Below are positions 34,869 through 43,024 of a stretch of 64,000 nucleotides of DNA, one piece after another. This stretch comes from Microbacterium aoyamense. GTDB lineage: Bacteria; Actinomycetota; Actinomycetes; Actinomycetales; Microbacteriaceae. A program made the translations under genes and the position numbers. Position 1 is the first letter of the stretch. Every line of letters starts with the position of its first letter. Below the pieces are notes generated by a model. That model was not told the DNA's origin, did not search any database, and was given only the letters and a program-made list of their open reading frames with translations. The stretch covers positions 1,286,120 to 1,350,119 of the forward strand of contig NZ_JAKNUT010000001.1 in assembly GCF_023155855.1 (NCBI RefSeq), read 5' to 3'.

Positions 34869-35959
34869 GAGTCGTCTTCGCGCCCGACAGCTTCAAGGGC
34901 TCGATCGCCGCCGCCGCGGCCGCGGCGGCGCTCGCCGAGGGCTGGGCGAGCGTGCGACCCGACGACCCTGCCGTGCTGCTCCCGATGGCCGACGGCGGCG
35001 AGGGCACGATCGACGCCTTCGCGGCAGCCGTGCCCGGGACGATCAGGGTGCCGATCGCGGTGACGGGCCCCGACGCGGCGGCGGTGGACGCCTCGTTCCT
35101 CCGGCTTCCTGATGGGACGGCGGTCGTCGAGCTCGCCTCGACCTCGGGCATCGAACTGCTCGGCGATCGGCGACTGCCGTGGGACGCCCACACGATCGGG
35201 TTCGGTCAGGCGATCGCAGCGGCGCTCGACGCGGGAGCGACGCGCCTCGTGCTGGGGATCGGCTCGAGCGCGTCGACCGACGGCGGCACCGGGATGCTGT
35301 CGGCGCTCGGTGCGCGGTTCCTCGACGCCGCGGGTGATCTCGTGCCGGACGGCGCTCGGGGGCTCGCCCGCATCGCACGGGTCGATCTCACCGGACTGCG
35401 GCCCATGCCGGAGCGGGGAGTGCTCGTGCTGTCGGATGTCACGAACCCGCTCCTCGGCCCCACCGGCGCGGCCGCTGTGTTCGGCCCCCAGAAGGGTCTC
35501 GACGCCGCGGACGTTGCCGACGTGGATGTCGCGTTGGCGTCGTTCGCGAGCCTCGTCGAGGTCGACGCCGCGACGCCGGGCGCCGGCGCCGCAGGGGGAA
35601 CGGGGTTCGCGCTGCTCGCGTGGGGTGCCCGCCTCGCGCCCGGCTCGGTCGAGGTCGCCGACCTGATCGGGCTGGCCGCGGCGATGGCCGCGGCATCCGT
35701 CGTCATCACAGGCGAGGGCTCGTTCGACGCGCAATCGGCCGGCGGCAAGGCTCCGGCTCAGGTCGCGACGATCGCGGCTGAGACGGGCACGCGCGCGGGT
35801 CTCGTCGCGGGGCGGATCGCGCCGGATGCCGTGACGAGCGCGTTCGCGGCATCCGTCTCGCTCACCTCCCTCGCGGGCTCGTCGACCGCCGCGCTCGCAG
35901 ATCCTGCGCGCTGGCTGCGCGCCGCAGGCGCCGAACTCGCGCTCCGCCTAGGGGCATAG
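34865..35959 (+). CDS. glxK: Glycerate kinase
   Basis: A 364-residue member of the GlxK/GarK family, phosphorylating D-glycerate with ATP, usually to 2-phosphoglycerate. Typical motifs are VFAPDSFKGSIAA at the N-terminus, LPMADGGEGTIDA, GIGSSASTDGGTGML and VITGEGSFDAQSAGGKAP. Last gene of its operon and coupled to LacI by ATGA. Its presence implies that the operon's pathway releases glycerate or tartronate semialdehyde, linking a non-phosphorylated sugar or sugar acid to lower glycolysis. Confidence 0.95.
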   Translation: MRVVFAPDSFKGSIAAAAAAAALAEGWASVRPDDPAVLLPMADGGEGTIDAFAAAVPGTIRVPIAVTGPDAAAVDASFLRLPDGTAVVELASTSGIELLGDRRLPWDAHTIGFGQAIAAALDAGATRLVLGIGSSASTDGGTGMLSALGARFLDAAGDLVPDGARGLARIARVDLTGLRPMPERGVLVLSDVTNPLLGPTGAAAVFGPQKGLDAADVADVDVALASFASLVEVDAATPGAGAAGGTGFALLAWGARLAPGSVEVADLIGLAAAMAAASVVITGEGSFDAQSAGGKAPAQVATIAAETGTRAGLVAGRIAPDAVTSAFAASVSLTSLAGSSTAALADPARWLRAAGAELALRLGA

Positions 35960-36175
35960 CAGGCCGGGCCACGGGCCCTCGATGCGCGCGATCGCGATCT
36001 TCACCTCGGTCAACTCGTTCCTCATCGACGCGATCTCCGACTCCACTCGATCGAATCGCGACTCGAATCGCGACTCGAGCCGGCGGGTCTGCTGCGCGAG
36101 CAAGCCGGCGACGCCGCCGAGGAAAGTCACGGCGGCGACGAAGACGGCGACGACGCCGATCACATCCGGTGTCAC
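35948..36175 (-). CDS. Small membrane protein with coiled coil
   Basis: A 75-residue protein: one membrane helix (GVVAVFVAAVTFLGGVAGLLA), then a charged heptad-like segment (RRLESRFESRFDRVESEI and on) predicted to be coiled coil. GTG 36175 has GGAGG seven bases upstream; a GTG two codons earlier is too close to it. Its last 12 bases overlap the end of the convergent glycerate kinase gene. No family recognised; similar small proteins are common in actinobacteria and may be membrane anchors. Confidence 0.6.
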   Translation of the reverse strand: MTPDVIGVVAVFVAAVTFLGGVAGLLAQQTRRLESRFESRFDRVESEIASMRNELTEVKIAIARIEGPWPGLLCP

Positions 36176-36436
36176 GGGCACGCCTCCATTCTGCTCCCGC
36201 AGCGGGGAGCGCGTCACCGTGAATCTACGGACGGCGAGTGCGGTGATCGAAACCGCGGCACGCGATCCGTGCAGAGGCTCCCACAGCCAGGCCGGGGGAG
36301 GAAGCGCGTCTCGGCTGTAGGAACCCCACCAGCCGTCGAAGCGCGCTCTGTTGCACCGCGACAGAGTTTGAGCGCTCCCTCACAGCGGACGGATAGGGTC
36401 CGGAACATCTCGCACAACGCCGTTCGAGGAGGAACA

Positions 36437-38482
36437 GTGACCCCCCGCACTTCGTCCACAGCCCGCCTGCGTCGCATCCTGATCGCCGTCGCCGCAGCCG
36501 CCGCCCTGATCATCGCGCCGCTCACGGCGGCGCACGCGGCCCCCGCGCCGGCGACCGACCTCGACGACACGTGCGCCGTGCTGCGCGTGGGCTCGGGGTC
36601 GAACAACTACGTCACGCGCGGTTCGGTCGGTTATGGCACGAGCGGCACGGCGTCGGCGGCGACCAAGGTGCGCTTCGAGGCGACCGACCTCGGCCGGTAC
36701 CGACTCGTCGACCACAAGGGCGGCGTGCTCTACCTGAGCGTCGTGAACACCGTCATGCCGGGCTCGAGCTACGGCGACCGCGCCGACTGGGCCATCACGC
36801 GCGACGGGTCGACGTATCAGATCACGGCGACGAACTATGGCAAGCGCATCGGATCGTTCCTCGGCGGACTCGTCGCGGCGAACGGCACGTTCACCTTCGT
36901 GCCGGCGACCGGATGCGCCGGGGTGGCGGATGTCGCCACCAACGTCTCGGGCACGCCGCAACCCGCGGTGAACGCCGACGGCACGCTCAACGGCTTCATC
37001 GACGCGCACACGCACATCACGGCGGCGGTGGGCTTCGGCGGCAAGATGCGCTGCGGTACGCCGTTCCACCCCGGTGGTGTCGAGGAGGCCCTGAAGGGAT
37101 GTCTCTCCCACTCCGCGATCGGAGCGTCCGGCTACACGGGGGCGCTGATCGCCGGGACCGATCCGTTCATGGACTACAAGGGCTGGCCGACCTTCAAGGA
37201 CTGGCCGACACCGACGACGCTCCTGCACGAGCAGGCGTACTGGAAAGGCATCCAGCGCACGTGGCAGTCGGGTGAGCGCGTCATGAACGCCCTCCTCGTC
37301 GCCAACCGGGTGATCTGCGAGGTCTATCCCGACAAGGTCACCAGCTGCAACGAGATGGAGCAGCTCCGCCTGCAGGCGCAGTACCTCGTCGACATGCAGG
37401 ATTACATCGACGCGCAGTCGGGTGGCCCGGGCAAGGGCTTCTTCCGCATCGCCAAGACGCCGGCCGATGTCCGCGCGATCGCGGCCCAGGGCAAGCTCGC
37501 CGTCATCGTCGGCGTCGAGAACTCCGAGCTGTTCGGCTGCCGGCAGATCCTCGACGTGCCGCAGTGCACGACCGCGCAGATCGACGCAGGACTCGACGAG
37601 CTGCAGTCCTGGGGCGTGAGCAACATCTACCCCGTCCACAAGTTCGACAACGCCTTCGGCGGGACGCGGTTCGACTCGGGCACACAAGGAGCAGCGGTCA
37701 ACATCGGCAACAAGGTGTCGACGGGAAACTTCTGGCAGGTCGAGTCGTGCCCGACGGCCGCGCACGACAACGAGCAGCCGCTGCGCAGCGACCTCATCGC
37801 AGGGCTGCTGTCCACCTCGGGTCTTCCCGCAGGCACCGTCGTGCCGGTGTATCCGAACGGGCCGGTGTGCAACGTCCGCGGACTCACCGACCTCGGTCGC
37901 CACCTCGTCGACCGGGCCATGGACCGCGGCATCATGATCAACATCGACCACATGAGCGTCAAGACGGCCGATGCGGTCCTGAAGGTCGCGGAGGAGCGCG
38001 GCTACCCGGGCGTGCTGACCACGCACACGTGGTCGGACCGCTCGATGATCGCCCGCATCGCGAACGTCGGCGGGTTCGTCGCGTCGTACGCGAACGCCGC
38101 GTTCGATCAGGACGGTCGCGAGGGCTTCGTGGACGAGTGGCGCGAGAACCGTGCGGCGGCCGCGCCGGGAGCTATCCCCGCGTACGGGTTCGGCTCCGAC
38201 GTCAACGGCCTCGGGGCGCAGGCGGCAGCGCGAGCGGGAGCGGCATCCGATCCCGTCGTATATCCGCTCACGGCACTCAACGGCGTCACGCTCGGCAAGT
38301 ACACCGTCGGGCAGCGCACATACGACGTCAACGTGGACGGCGTCGCGACCTACGGTCTGCAGGCGGACTGGACGGTGGATGTCGTGCACGCGGCCGGTGC
38401 CGACGGCGCGCTGCTGAAGCAGCAGCTCATGTCGGGCGCCGAGCACTACGTGAGGGTCTGGCAGGCCGCGATCGCCTGGTGA
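36437..38482 (+). CDS. Secreted metal-dependent hydrolase, membrane-dipeptidase (M19)-like
   Basis: A 681-residue exported protein. Signal peptide with cleavage expected after AHA near residue 34; then about 130 residues forming an unrecognised, probably beta-rich domain (GSNNYVTRG to FVPATGCAG), then the hydrolase. Metal-site candidates are IDAHTHITAA, VGVENSELFG, PVHKFDNAFGG, NIDHMSVKT, THTWSD and GFGSDVNG, an order seen in M19 renal-dipeptidase-like amidohydrolases. GTG 36437 is preceded by GAGGAGG. It appears monocistronic and ends at a long inverted repeat. It may cleave dipeptides or a lactone or amide outside the cell; the substrate is unknown. Confidence 0.82.
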   Translation: MTPRTSSTARLRRILIAVAAAAALIIAPLTAAHAAPAPATDLDDTCAVLRVGSGSNNYVTRGSVGYGTSGTASAATKVRFEATDLGRYRLVDHKGGVLYLSVVNTVMPGSSYGDRADWAITRDGSTYQITATNYGKRIGSFLGGLVAANGTFTFVPATGCAGVADVATNVSGTPQPAVNADGTLNGFIDAHTHITAAVGFGGKMRCGTPFHPGGVEEALKGCLSHSAIGASGYTGALIAGTDPFMDYKGWPTFKDWPTPTTLLHEQAYWKGIQRTWQSGERVMNALLVANRVICEVYPDKVTSCNEMEQLRLQAQYLVDMQDYIDAQSGGPGKGFFRIAKTPADVRAIAAQGKLAVIVGVENSELFGCRQILDVPQCTTAQIDAGLDELQSWGVSNIYPVHKFDNAFGGTRFDSGTQGAAVNIGNKVSTGNFWQVESCPTAAHDNEQPLRSDLIAGLLSTSGLPAGTVVPVYPNGPVCNVRGLTDLGRHLVDRAMDRGIMINIDHMSVKTADAVLKVAEERGYPGVLTTHTWSDRSMIARIANVGGFVASYANAAFDQDGREGFVDEWRENRAAAAPGAIPAYGFGSDVNGLGAQAAARAGAASDPVVYPLTALNGVTLGKYTVGQRTYDVNVDGVATYGLQADWTVDVVHAAGADGALLKQQLMSGAEHYVRVWQAAIAW

Positions 38483-38494
38483 CGGACCCCCGAT

Positions 38495-38571
38495 GTCGCA
38501 AACCGTAGGAGAAACCCGCCTCGCGTCGACGTAGTTCCGGCGCTGGCCGAAGGCCTCCTACGGTTTGTGAC
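38495..38571. repeat. Long-stem, large-loop inverted repeat between convergent genes
   Basis: Arms 38495-38511 and 38555-38571 match at 16 of 17 positions around a 43-base loop. It lies between the convergent stops at 38482 and 38580 and probably ends transcription both ways. Loop contains CGAC...TTCCGG as in two related elements. Confidence 0.65.
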
Positions 38572-38579
38572 GCCGAAGC

Positions 38580-40220
38580 TCAGCCGCCCAAGGCCTCCGT
38601 CACCACCGCGCGGGCCTCGGCCTGCACCTCGGCGAGGTGCTCGGGCCCGCGGAGGCTCTCGGCGTAGAGCTTGTAGACGTCCTCCGTGCCCGAGGGGCGC
38701 GCAGCGAACCACGCGTCCGCGGTCTGGACCTTGAGGCCACCGATCGCGGCACCGTTGCCCGGAGCGTGCGAGAGCTTCGCAGTGATCGCCTCGCCCGCGA
38801 GTTCGGTCGCCGACACGGCCTCGGGCGTGAGGCGGGCGAGCTGTGCCTTCTGTGCGGGCGTCGCCGGCGCATCGACGCGCTGGTAGGCGGAAGCCCCGTA
38901 TTCGGCCTCGAGTTCGGCGTAGCGCTGCGACGGGGTCTTGCCCGTCACGGCGAGCATCTCGGCCGCGAGCAGGCAGAGCAGGATGCCGTCCTTGTCGGTC
39001 GTCCAGACCGATCCGTCGCGGCGGAGGAAAGATGCCCCGGCGGACTCCTCGCCGCCGAAGGCGATCGAGCCGTCGAGCAGTCCTGGGACGAACCACTTGA
39101 ACCCGACCGGCACTTCGTAGAGCCGGCGGCCGAGCGCCGCGACCACCTTGTCGATGATCATCGACGAGACGAGAGTCTTGCCGACCGCGGCATCCGCCGG
39201 CCATCCCTGGCGGTGCGAGTACAGGTAGTCGATCGCCACGGCGAGGTAGTGATTGGGGTTCATGAGCCCCGCGTCGGGCGTCACGATCCCGTGCCGGTCG
39301 GCGTCGGCGTCGTTCCCGGTCAGGATGTCGTACTCGTGCCGACGTTCGACGAGCGCCGCCATGGCCGACGGCGACGACGGATCCATGCGGATCTTCTCGT
39401 CCCAGTCGAGGGTCATGAACTTCCACGTCGGGTCGACGTCGGGGTTCACGACCGTGAGGTCCAGGCCGTACTTCTCGCCGATGAGCGCCCAGTACTCGAC
39501 CGAGGCGCCGCCGAGCGGATCGGCGCCGATCCGCACGCCGGCGCTGCGGATCGCATCGATGTCGATGATCGACCCGAGGTCCGAGACGTACCCCTCACGG
39601 AAGTCGAAGTCGCCGATCGCGTCGCCGTCGAGGTCCTTGAACGGGGTGCGCTGCACGCCCGCGAGCGATGCGGCGATGAGCTCGTTCGCGCGATCGGCGA
39701 TCCAGCCCGTCGCATCCGTGTCGGCGGGCCCGCCGTTGGGCGGGTTGTACTTGAAGCCTCCGTCGCGAGGCGGGTTGTGGGACGGCGTGACGACGATGCC
39801 GTCCGAGCGACCCGGGTCGTCGAGGGCACGGCCCTTGTTGTAGACGAGGATCGCGTGCGACAACGCGGGCGTGGGAACCCAGGCATCCCGACTGTCGACG
39901 CGCACGTCGACGCCGTTCGCGACGAGCACCTCGATCGCGCTGCGTTCGGCGGGCAGCGACAGGCCATGCGTGTCGCGGCCGAGGAAGAGGGGGCCCTCGA
40001 TGCCCTGCGACCGGCGGTAGTCGACGATCGCCTGCGTCGTGGCGAGGATGTGCCACTCGTTGAAGCTCGTCGACAGCGACGAGCCGCGGTGGCCGCTCGT
40101 GCCGAACGCGACGCGCTGCTCGGGCACGGATGGATCGGGGACGCGGTCGTAGTAGGCGGAGATCAGCTCATCGATGTCGATGAGGTCGGAGGCTTCGGCG
40201 GGCTGTCCTGCGCGGCTCAT
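38580..40220 (-). CDS. pgm: Phosphoglucomutase (alpha-D-glucose specific)
   Basis: Interconverts glucose-1-phosphate and glucose-6-phosphate. The 546-residue length is exactly that of the bacterial Pgm subgroup. Motifs: phosphoserine loop VVTPSHNPPRDGGFKYNPP, magnesium loop TGNDADADRHG, sugar loop FGGEESAGASF and phosphate-binding RPSGTEDVY. ATG 40220 matches the family N-terminus; a longer upstream frame covers an inverted repeat and is rejected. It stands alone between two structured intergenic repeats. It would also use glucose-1-phosphate released through the Leloir pathway. Confidence 0.97.
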   Translation of the reverse strand: MSRAGQPAEASDLIDIDELISAYYDRVPDPSVPEQRVAFGTSGHRGSSLSTSFNEWHILATTQAIVDYRRSQGIEGPLFLGRDTHGLSLPAERSAIEVLVANGVDVRVDSRDAWVPTPALSHAILVYNKGRALDDPGRSDGIVVTPSHNPPRDGGFKYNPPNGGPADTDATGWIADRANELIAASLAGVQRTPFKDLDGDAIGDFDFREGYVSDLGSIIDIDAIRSAGVRIGADPLGGASVEYWALIGEKYGLDLTVVNPDVDPTWKFMTLDWDEKIRMDPSSPSAMAALVERRHEYDILTGNDADADRHGIVTPDAGLMNPNHYLAVAIDYLYSHRQGWPADAAVGKTLVSSMIIDKVVAALGRRLYEVPVGFKWFVPGLLDGSIAFGGEESAGASFLRRDGSVWTTDKDGILLCLLAAEMLAVTGKTPSQRYAELEAEYGASAYQRVDAPATPAQKAQLARLTPEAVSATELAGEAITAKLSHAPGNGAAIGGLKVQTADAWFAARPSGTEDVYKLYAESLRGPEHLAEVQAEARAVVTEALGG

Positions 40221-40271
40221 GATGTCAGTCTGCCGGTTTCCCGGACGGATGTCGCGGGCTTTCGCCCTCGG

Positions 40272-40359
40272 CGTGCACAACGTCGGCAGATCGTGCGTCG
40301 CAGGGTGCGACAGCTCCGGACCGCTCGGCAGACCGACGGATCTGCCGACGTTGTGCACG
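40272..40359. repeat. Perfect 21-bp-arm inverted repeat upstream of pgm
   Basis: Arms 40272-40292 and 40339-40359 are exactly complementary around a 46-base loop with a nested GTCGC/GCGAC hairpin. It begins just after the LysR stop (40363) on the minus strand, so it may terminate that gene. Same architecture and loop motif as the repeats at 5689 and 38495. Confidence 0.7.
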
Positions 40360-40362
40360 TCG

Positions 40363-41277
40363 CTATGCCGCGAACCGTGTCGAGTGTGCGACGAGGGCGT
40401 CAAGCGCGACGCGCAGTGCGGGGGAGTCGGCCTGCGTACGCCGGTGGATCGCGATCACGTCGCGCGTCGAGGCCGGCTCGGCGGTGGGGATCGCGACGAG
40501 GTCGGGGCCGAGCTCGCCCCGACCGAGGCGCGGCACGAGCGCCACAGCGAGCCCCGCGCGGGCGAGTTCGAGATGATTGTGGAACTCCATCGACTCGTGC
40601 ACGATCCGCGGCGCGTTCGGGATGCCGTCGAAGAGGCGCCGCAGCCACTGGCGGCAGATCGTCGCCTCGAACGTCGCGACCCAGCGCTCCTCGGCGAGGT
40701 CGGCCGGATGCAGCACCTCCCGCGTCGCGAGCGGGTGGTCACGGCGGACGATGACATCGGCGACGTCGGTGAACAGCGGCGTCGCGACGAGATGGTCGGG
40801 CATCGCGAGCGCGACGCCGCCCCACCGATGTGCGATACCGAGATCGCGCTGCCCGGACGCGACGAGCGCGATGGTCTCCCACGGCTCGCTCTCGCGGAGC
40901 GGGAGGCGCAGGCCGGGATGCCGCTCACCGAGATCGGCGAGCACGGGCGTGACGAGTCCACGCACGACGGTCGAGAACGCGGCGATGCGGATCTCTCCGA
41001 CGACGCTGTCGTCGGAGCCCGCGAGCTGCAGGTCGGCGCGCAGGCGTTCGAGGTCGGCGAGGATCGGGGTGGATGCCACGACCAGCCGGCTGCCGGCATC
41101 CGTCAGCACGACGCCCCGCCCGACGCGCTCGAGCAGGGCGACTCCGGTCTCGCGCTCGAGGCGCTTGACCTGCTGCGAGACGGCGGACGGCGTGTAGCCG
41201 AGCGTCGCGGCCGCCGCCGAGACACTGCCCTGCGTCGCCACGGCCCGGAGCGACTGCACCGCTTCCAGATCGATCAT
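40363..41277 (-). CDS. LysR-family transcriptional regulator
   Basis: A 304-residue LysR regulator. The HTH is in residues 1-60 (LEAVQSLRAVATQGSVSAAAATLGYTPSAVSQQVKRL, here quoted as LEAVQSLRAV and TPSAVSQQVKRLE), and the effector-binding domain includes GEIRIAAFSTVVRGLVTP and LVPRLGRGELG. Divergent from an EamA transporter gene across 72 bases, a common pair in which the regulator controls the exporter. The gap has an AT-richer stretch that could hold the binding site. Its inducer is unknown. Confidence 0.92.
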   Translation of the reverse strand: MIDLEAVQSLRAVATQGSVSAAAATLGYTPSAVSQQVKRLERETGVALLERVGRGVVLTDAGSRLVVASTPILADLERLRADLQLAGSDDSVVGEIRIAAFSTVVRGLVTPVLADLGERHPGLRLPLRESEPWETIALVASGQRDLGIAHRWGGVALAMPDHLVATPLFTDVADVIVRRDHPLATREVLHPADLAEERWVATFEATICRQWLRRLFDGIPNAPRIVHESMEFHNHLELARAGLAVALVPRLGRGELGPDLVAIPTAEPASTRDVIAIHRRTQADSPALRVALDALVAHSTRFAA

Positions 41278-41349
41278 GAAGCAATGCTACTGAATCAGCG
41301 ACAGAATCATTCGCTTGTCCTTCATTCGGGGATCCGATGAAGTGGAGGA

Positions 41350-42252
41350 GTGAATAGACGCGACATGATCCTCGCCGCGGCGGTGGCGACCTTCTGGGGC
41401 TTCAACTTCGTCGTCATCGACTGGGGGATGGACGGGATCCCCCCGCTCCTGTTCGTCGCGATCCGCTTCCTCGTGGTCTCGGCGGCCGTCTTCGTCGTGC
41501 CCCGGCCTGCGACCGGATGGCGCACCGTCGTCGGAGTCGGACTTTTCATGAGCCTCGGTCAGTTCGGCCTGCTCTACACGTCGATGGCCCTCGGACTTCA
41601 ACCCGGACTCGCGGCACTGCTGCTGCAGGCTCAGGCCGTCTTCACCATCGTCATCGCGGCGGGCGTCCTGCGCGAACGTCCGACGCTGCCGCAGGCCGTC
41701 GGAGTCGCGATCGGAGTGATCGGCCTCGCGATCGTCGCGGCCGGCCGCGGGGGGAACGCGCCGGCGCTCGCGGTCGCGCTCGCTCTCGCGGCGGCCGTCT
41801 CGTGGGCGATAGGCAACGTCATCTCCCGGCGTGCCGGGGTGGTGAGCGGGCTGGGCCGCCTGGGTTCGCTCTCGCTGACGGTGTGGTCGGCGCTCGTCGT
41901 GCCGATCCCCGCACTCGCACTATCGTTCGCGTTCGAAGGCCCCGAAGCGATCGCCGCGGGTCTCGCAGACTTCGGCTGGCGCCCCGTGGCATCCACCCTC
42001 TACACCGCCGTCCTGTGCACCATCGTCGGCTACGCGATCTTCAACGGTCTGCTCGCGCGCAACCGCTCCGCCGCCGTCGTGCCCTGGGTGCTGCTCGCGC
42101 CCGTCGTCGCCATGGCCTCCGCCGCGGTGCTCCTGGGGCAGATCCCGACTCCCGCCGAGATCGTCGGGGGAGCGGTTCTGGTGGCCGGTGTCCTCGTGAC
42201 CAGCCTGCGCGTGCGGGTGCGGCGCGCACGGGAGTCGACGCCCGTGGCGTGA
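41350..42252 (+). CDS. EamA/DMT-family transporter
   Basis: A 300-residue membrane protein with ten helices in two EamA repeats; MILAAAVATFWGFNFVVIDWG begins the first and AVALALAAAVSWAIGNVISRRAG the second. This family exports amino acids, metabolites or toxic compounds (RhtA/YdcZ-like). GTG 41350 is placed one base after a GGAGG-like tract, which is tight; ATG 41365 is a possible alternative start, removing five residues. Divergent from LysR. The substrate cannot be inferred. Confidence 0.9.
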   Translation: MNRRDMILAAAVATFWGFNFVVIDWGMDGIPPLLFVAIRFLVVSAAVFVVPRPATGWRTVVGVGLFMSLGQFGLLYTSMALGLQPGLAALLLQAQAVFTIVIAAGVLRERPTLPQAVGVAIGVIGLAIVAAGRGGNAPALAVALALAAAVSWAIGNVISRRAGVVSGLGRLGSLSLTVWSALVVPIPALALSFAFEGPEAIAAGLADFGWRPVASTLYTAVLCTIVGYAIFNGLLARNRSAAVVPWVLLAPVVAMASAAVLLGQIPTPAEIVGGAVLVAGVLVTSLRVRVRRARESTPVA

Positions 42253-42316
42253 GCGCAGCTGTGCCACGATGGTCGAGGCGTCCCGTCCGCGCCGCGATCC
42301 GAAAGGCAGTAAATCC

Positions 42317-43024
42317 GTGAGCAAGCGCGCGCTCATCGTCCGCGGCGGCTGGGAGGGGCACAAGCCCGTCGAAAGCACCGACCTGTTCATCCCCTTCCTC
42401 GAGGCGCAGGGCTACGACATCCGCATCGAGGGATCCCCCGCCGTCTACGCCGACGCCGGTGCGATGACCGAGACGGATGTCATCGTCCAGTCCGTCACGA
42501 TGTCGACGATCGAGCGGGCCGAGCTCGAAGGGCTGCGCGCCGCTGTCGCGGCGGGCACCGGCTTGACGGGATGGCACGGCGGCATCGCCGATTCGTTCCG
42601 TGCGTCGTCGGATTACCTGCAGCTCGTCGGGGGCCAGTTCGCGACGCATCCGAGCAAGCACCCCGACGAGGTCGCCGGGGCTGCGAGCGACAACTTCCTC
42701 CGCTACACGGTGGAGATGACCGACGTCGGCCGGGAGCACCCGATCACGCACGGCATCCCCGACTTCGAGCTCCAGACCGAGCAGTACTGGGTGCTCACCG
42801 ACGACCTCAACGACGTGCTCGCCACGACGACGCATCCCGCGCCGCCCTGGCATCCGTGGCACCGTCCCGTCGTGTCGCCCGTCGTGTGGACGCGTCACTG
42901 GGGGAGAGGCCGCATCGCCGTCGCGACCCCTGGGCACAGCCCCGAGGTGCTCCAGAACGAGCACGTCCGCACCATCGTCGAGAGGGGCATCCTGTGGGTC
43001 ACCCGCACGGCATCGGCATCGTAG
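42317..43024 (+). CDS. thuA: ThuA-domain protein
   Basis: A 235-residue member of the ThuA (trehalose utilisation) family, a class-I-amidotransferase-like fold. Motifs are RALIVRGGWEGHKP, TGWHGGIADSFR, FATHPSKHPDEVA and WTRHWGRGRIAVATPGH. In rhizobia ThuA works with the oxidoreductase ThuB on trehalose-type disaccharides; ThuA-like proteins are thought to cleave keto-disaccharides. GTG 42317 follows GAAAGG. Its end overlaps by 31 bases the start of the next Gfo/Idh/MocA gene, so the pair is likely functionally linked. Confidence 0.88.
   Translation: MSKRALIVRGGWEGHKPVESTDLFIPFLEAQGYDIRIEGSPAVYADAGAMTETDVIVQSVTMSTIERAELEGLRAAVAAGTGLTGWHGGIADSFRASSDYLQLVGGQFATHPSKHPDEVAGAASDNFLRYTVEMTDVGREHPITHGIPDFELQTEQYWVLTDDLNDVLATTTHPAPPWHPWHRPVVSPVVWTRHWGRGRIAVATPGHSPEVLQNEHVRTIVERGILWVTRTASAS

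Noticed and set aside
36380..38446. Minus-strand open frame of 688 codons
   Set aside because: Complement of the secreted hydrolase gene, which has a signal peptide, ribosome site and motifs; the antisense frame has none.
38637..40754. Plus-strand open frame of 705 codons
   Set aside because: Antisense to pgm and the LysR gene and runs through the perfect inverted repeat; no domain.
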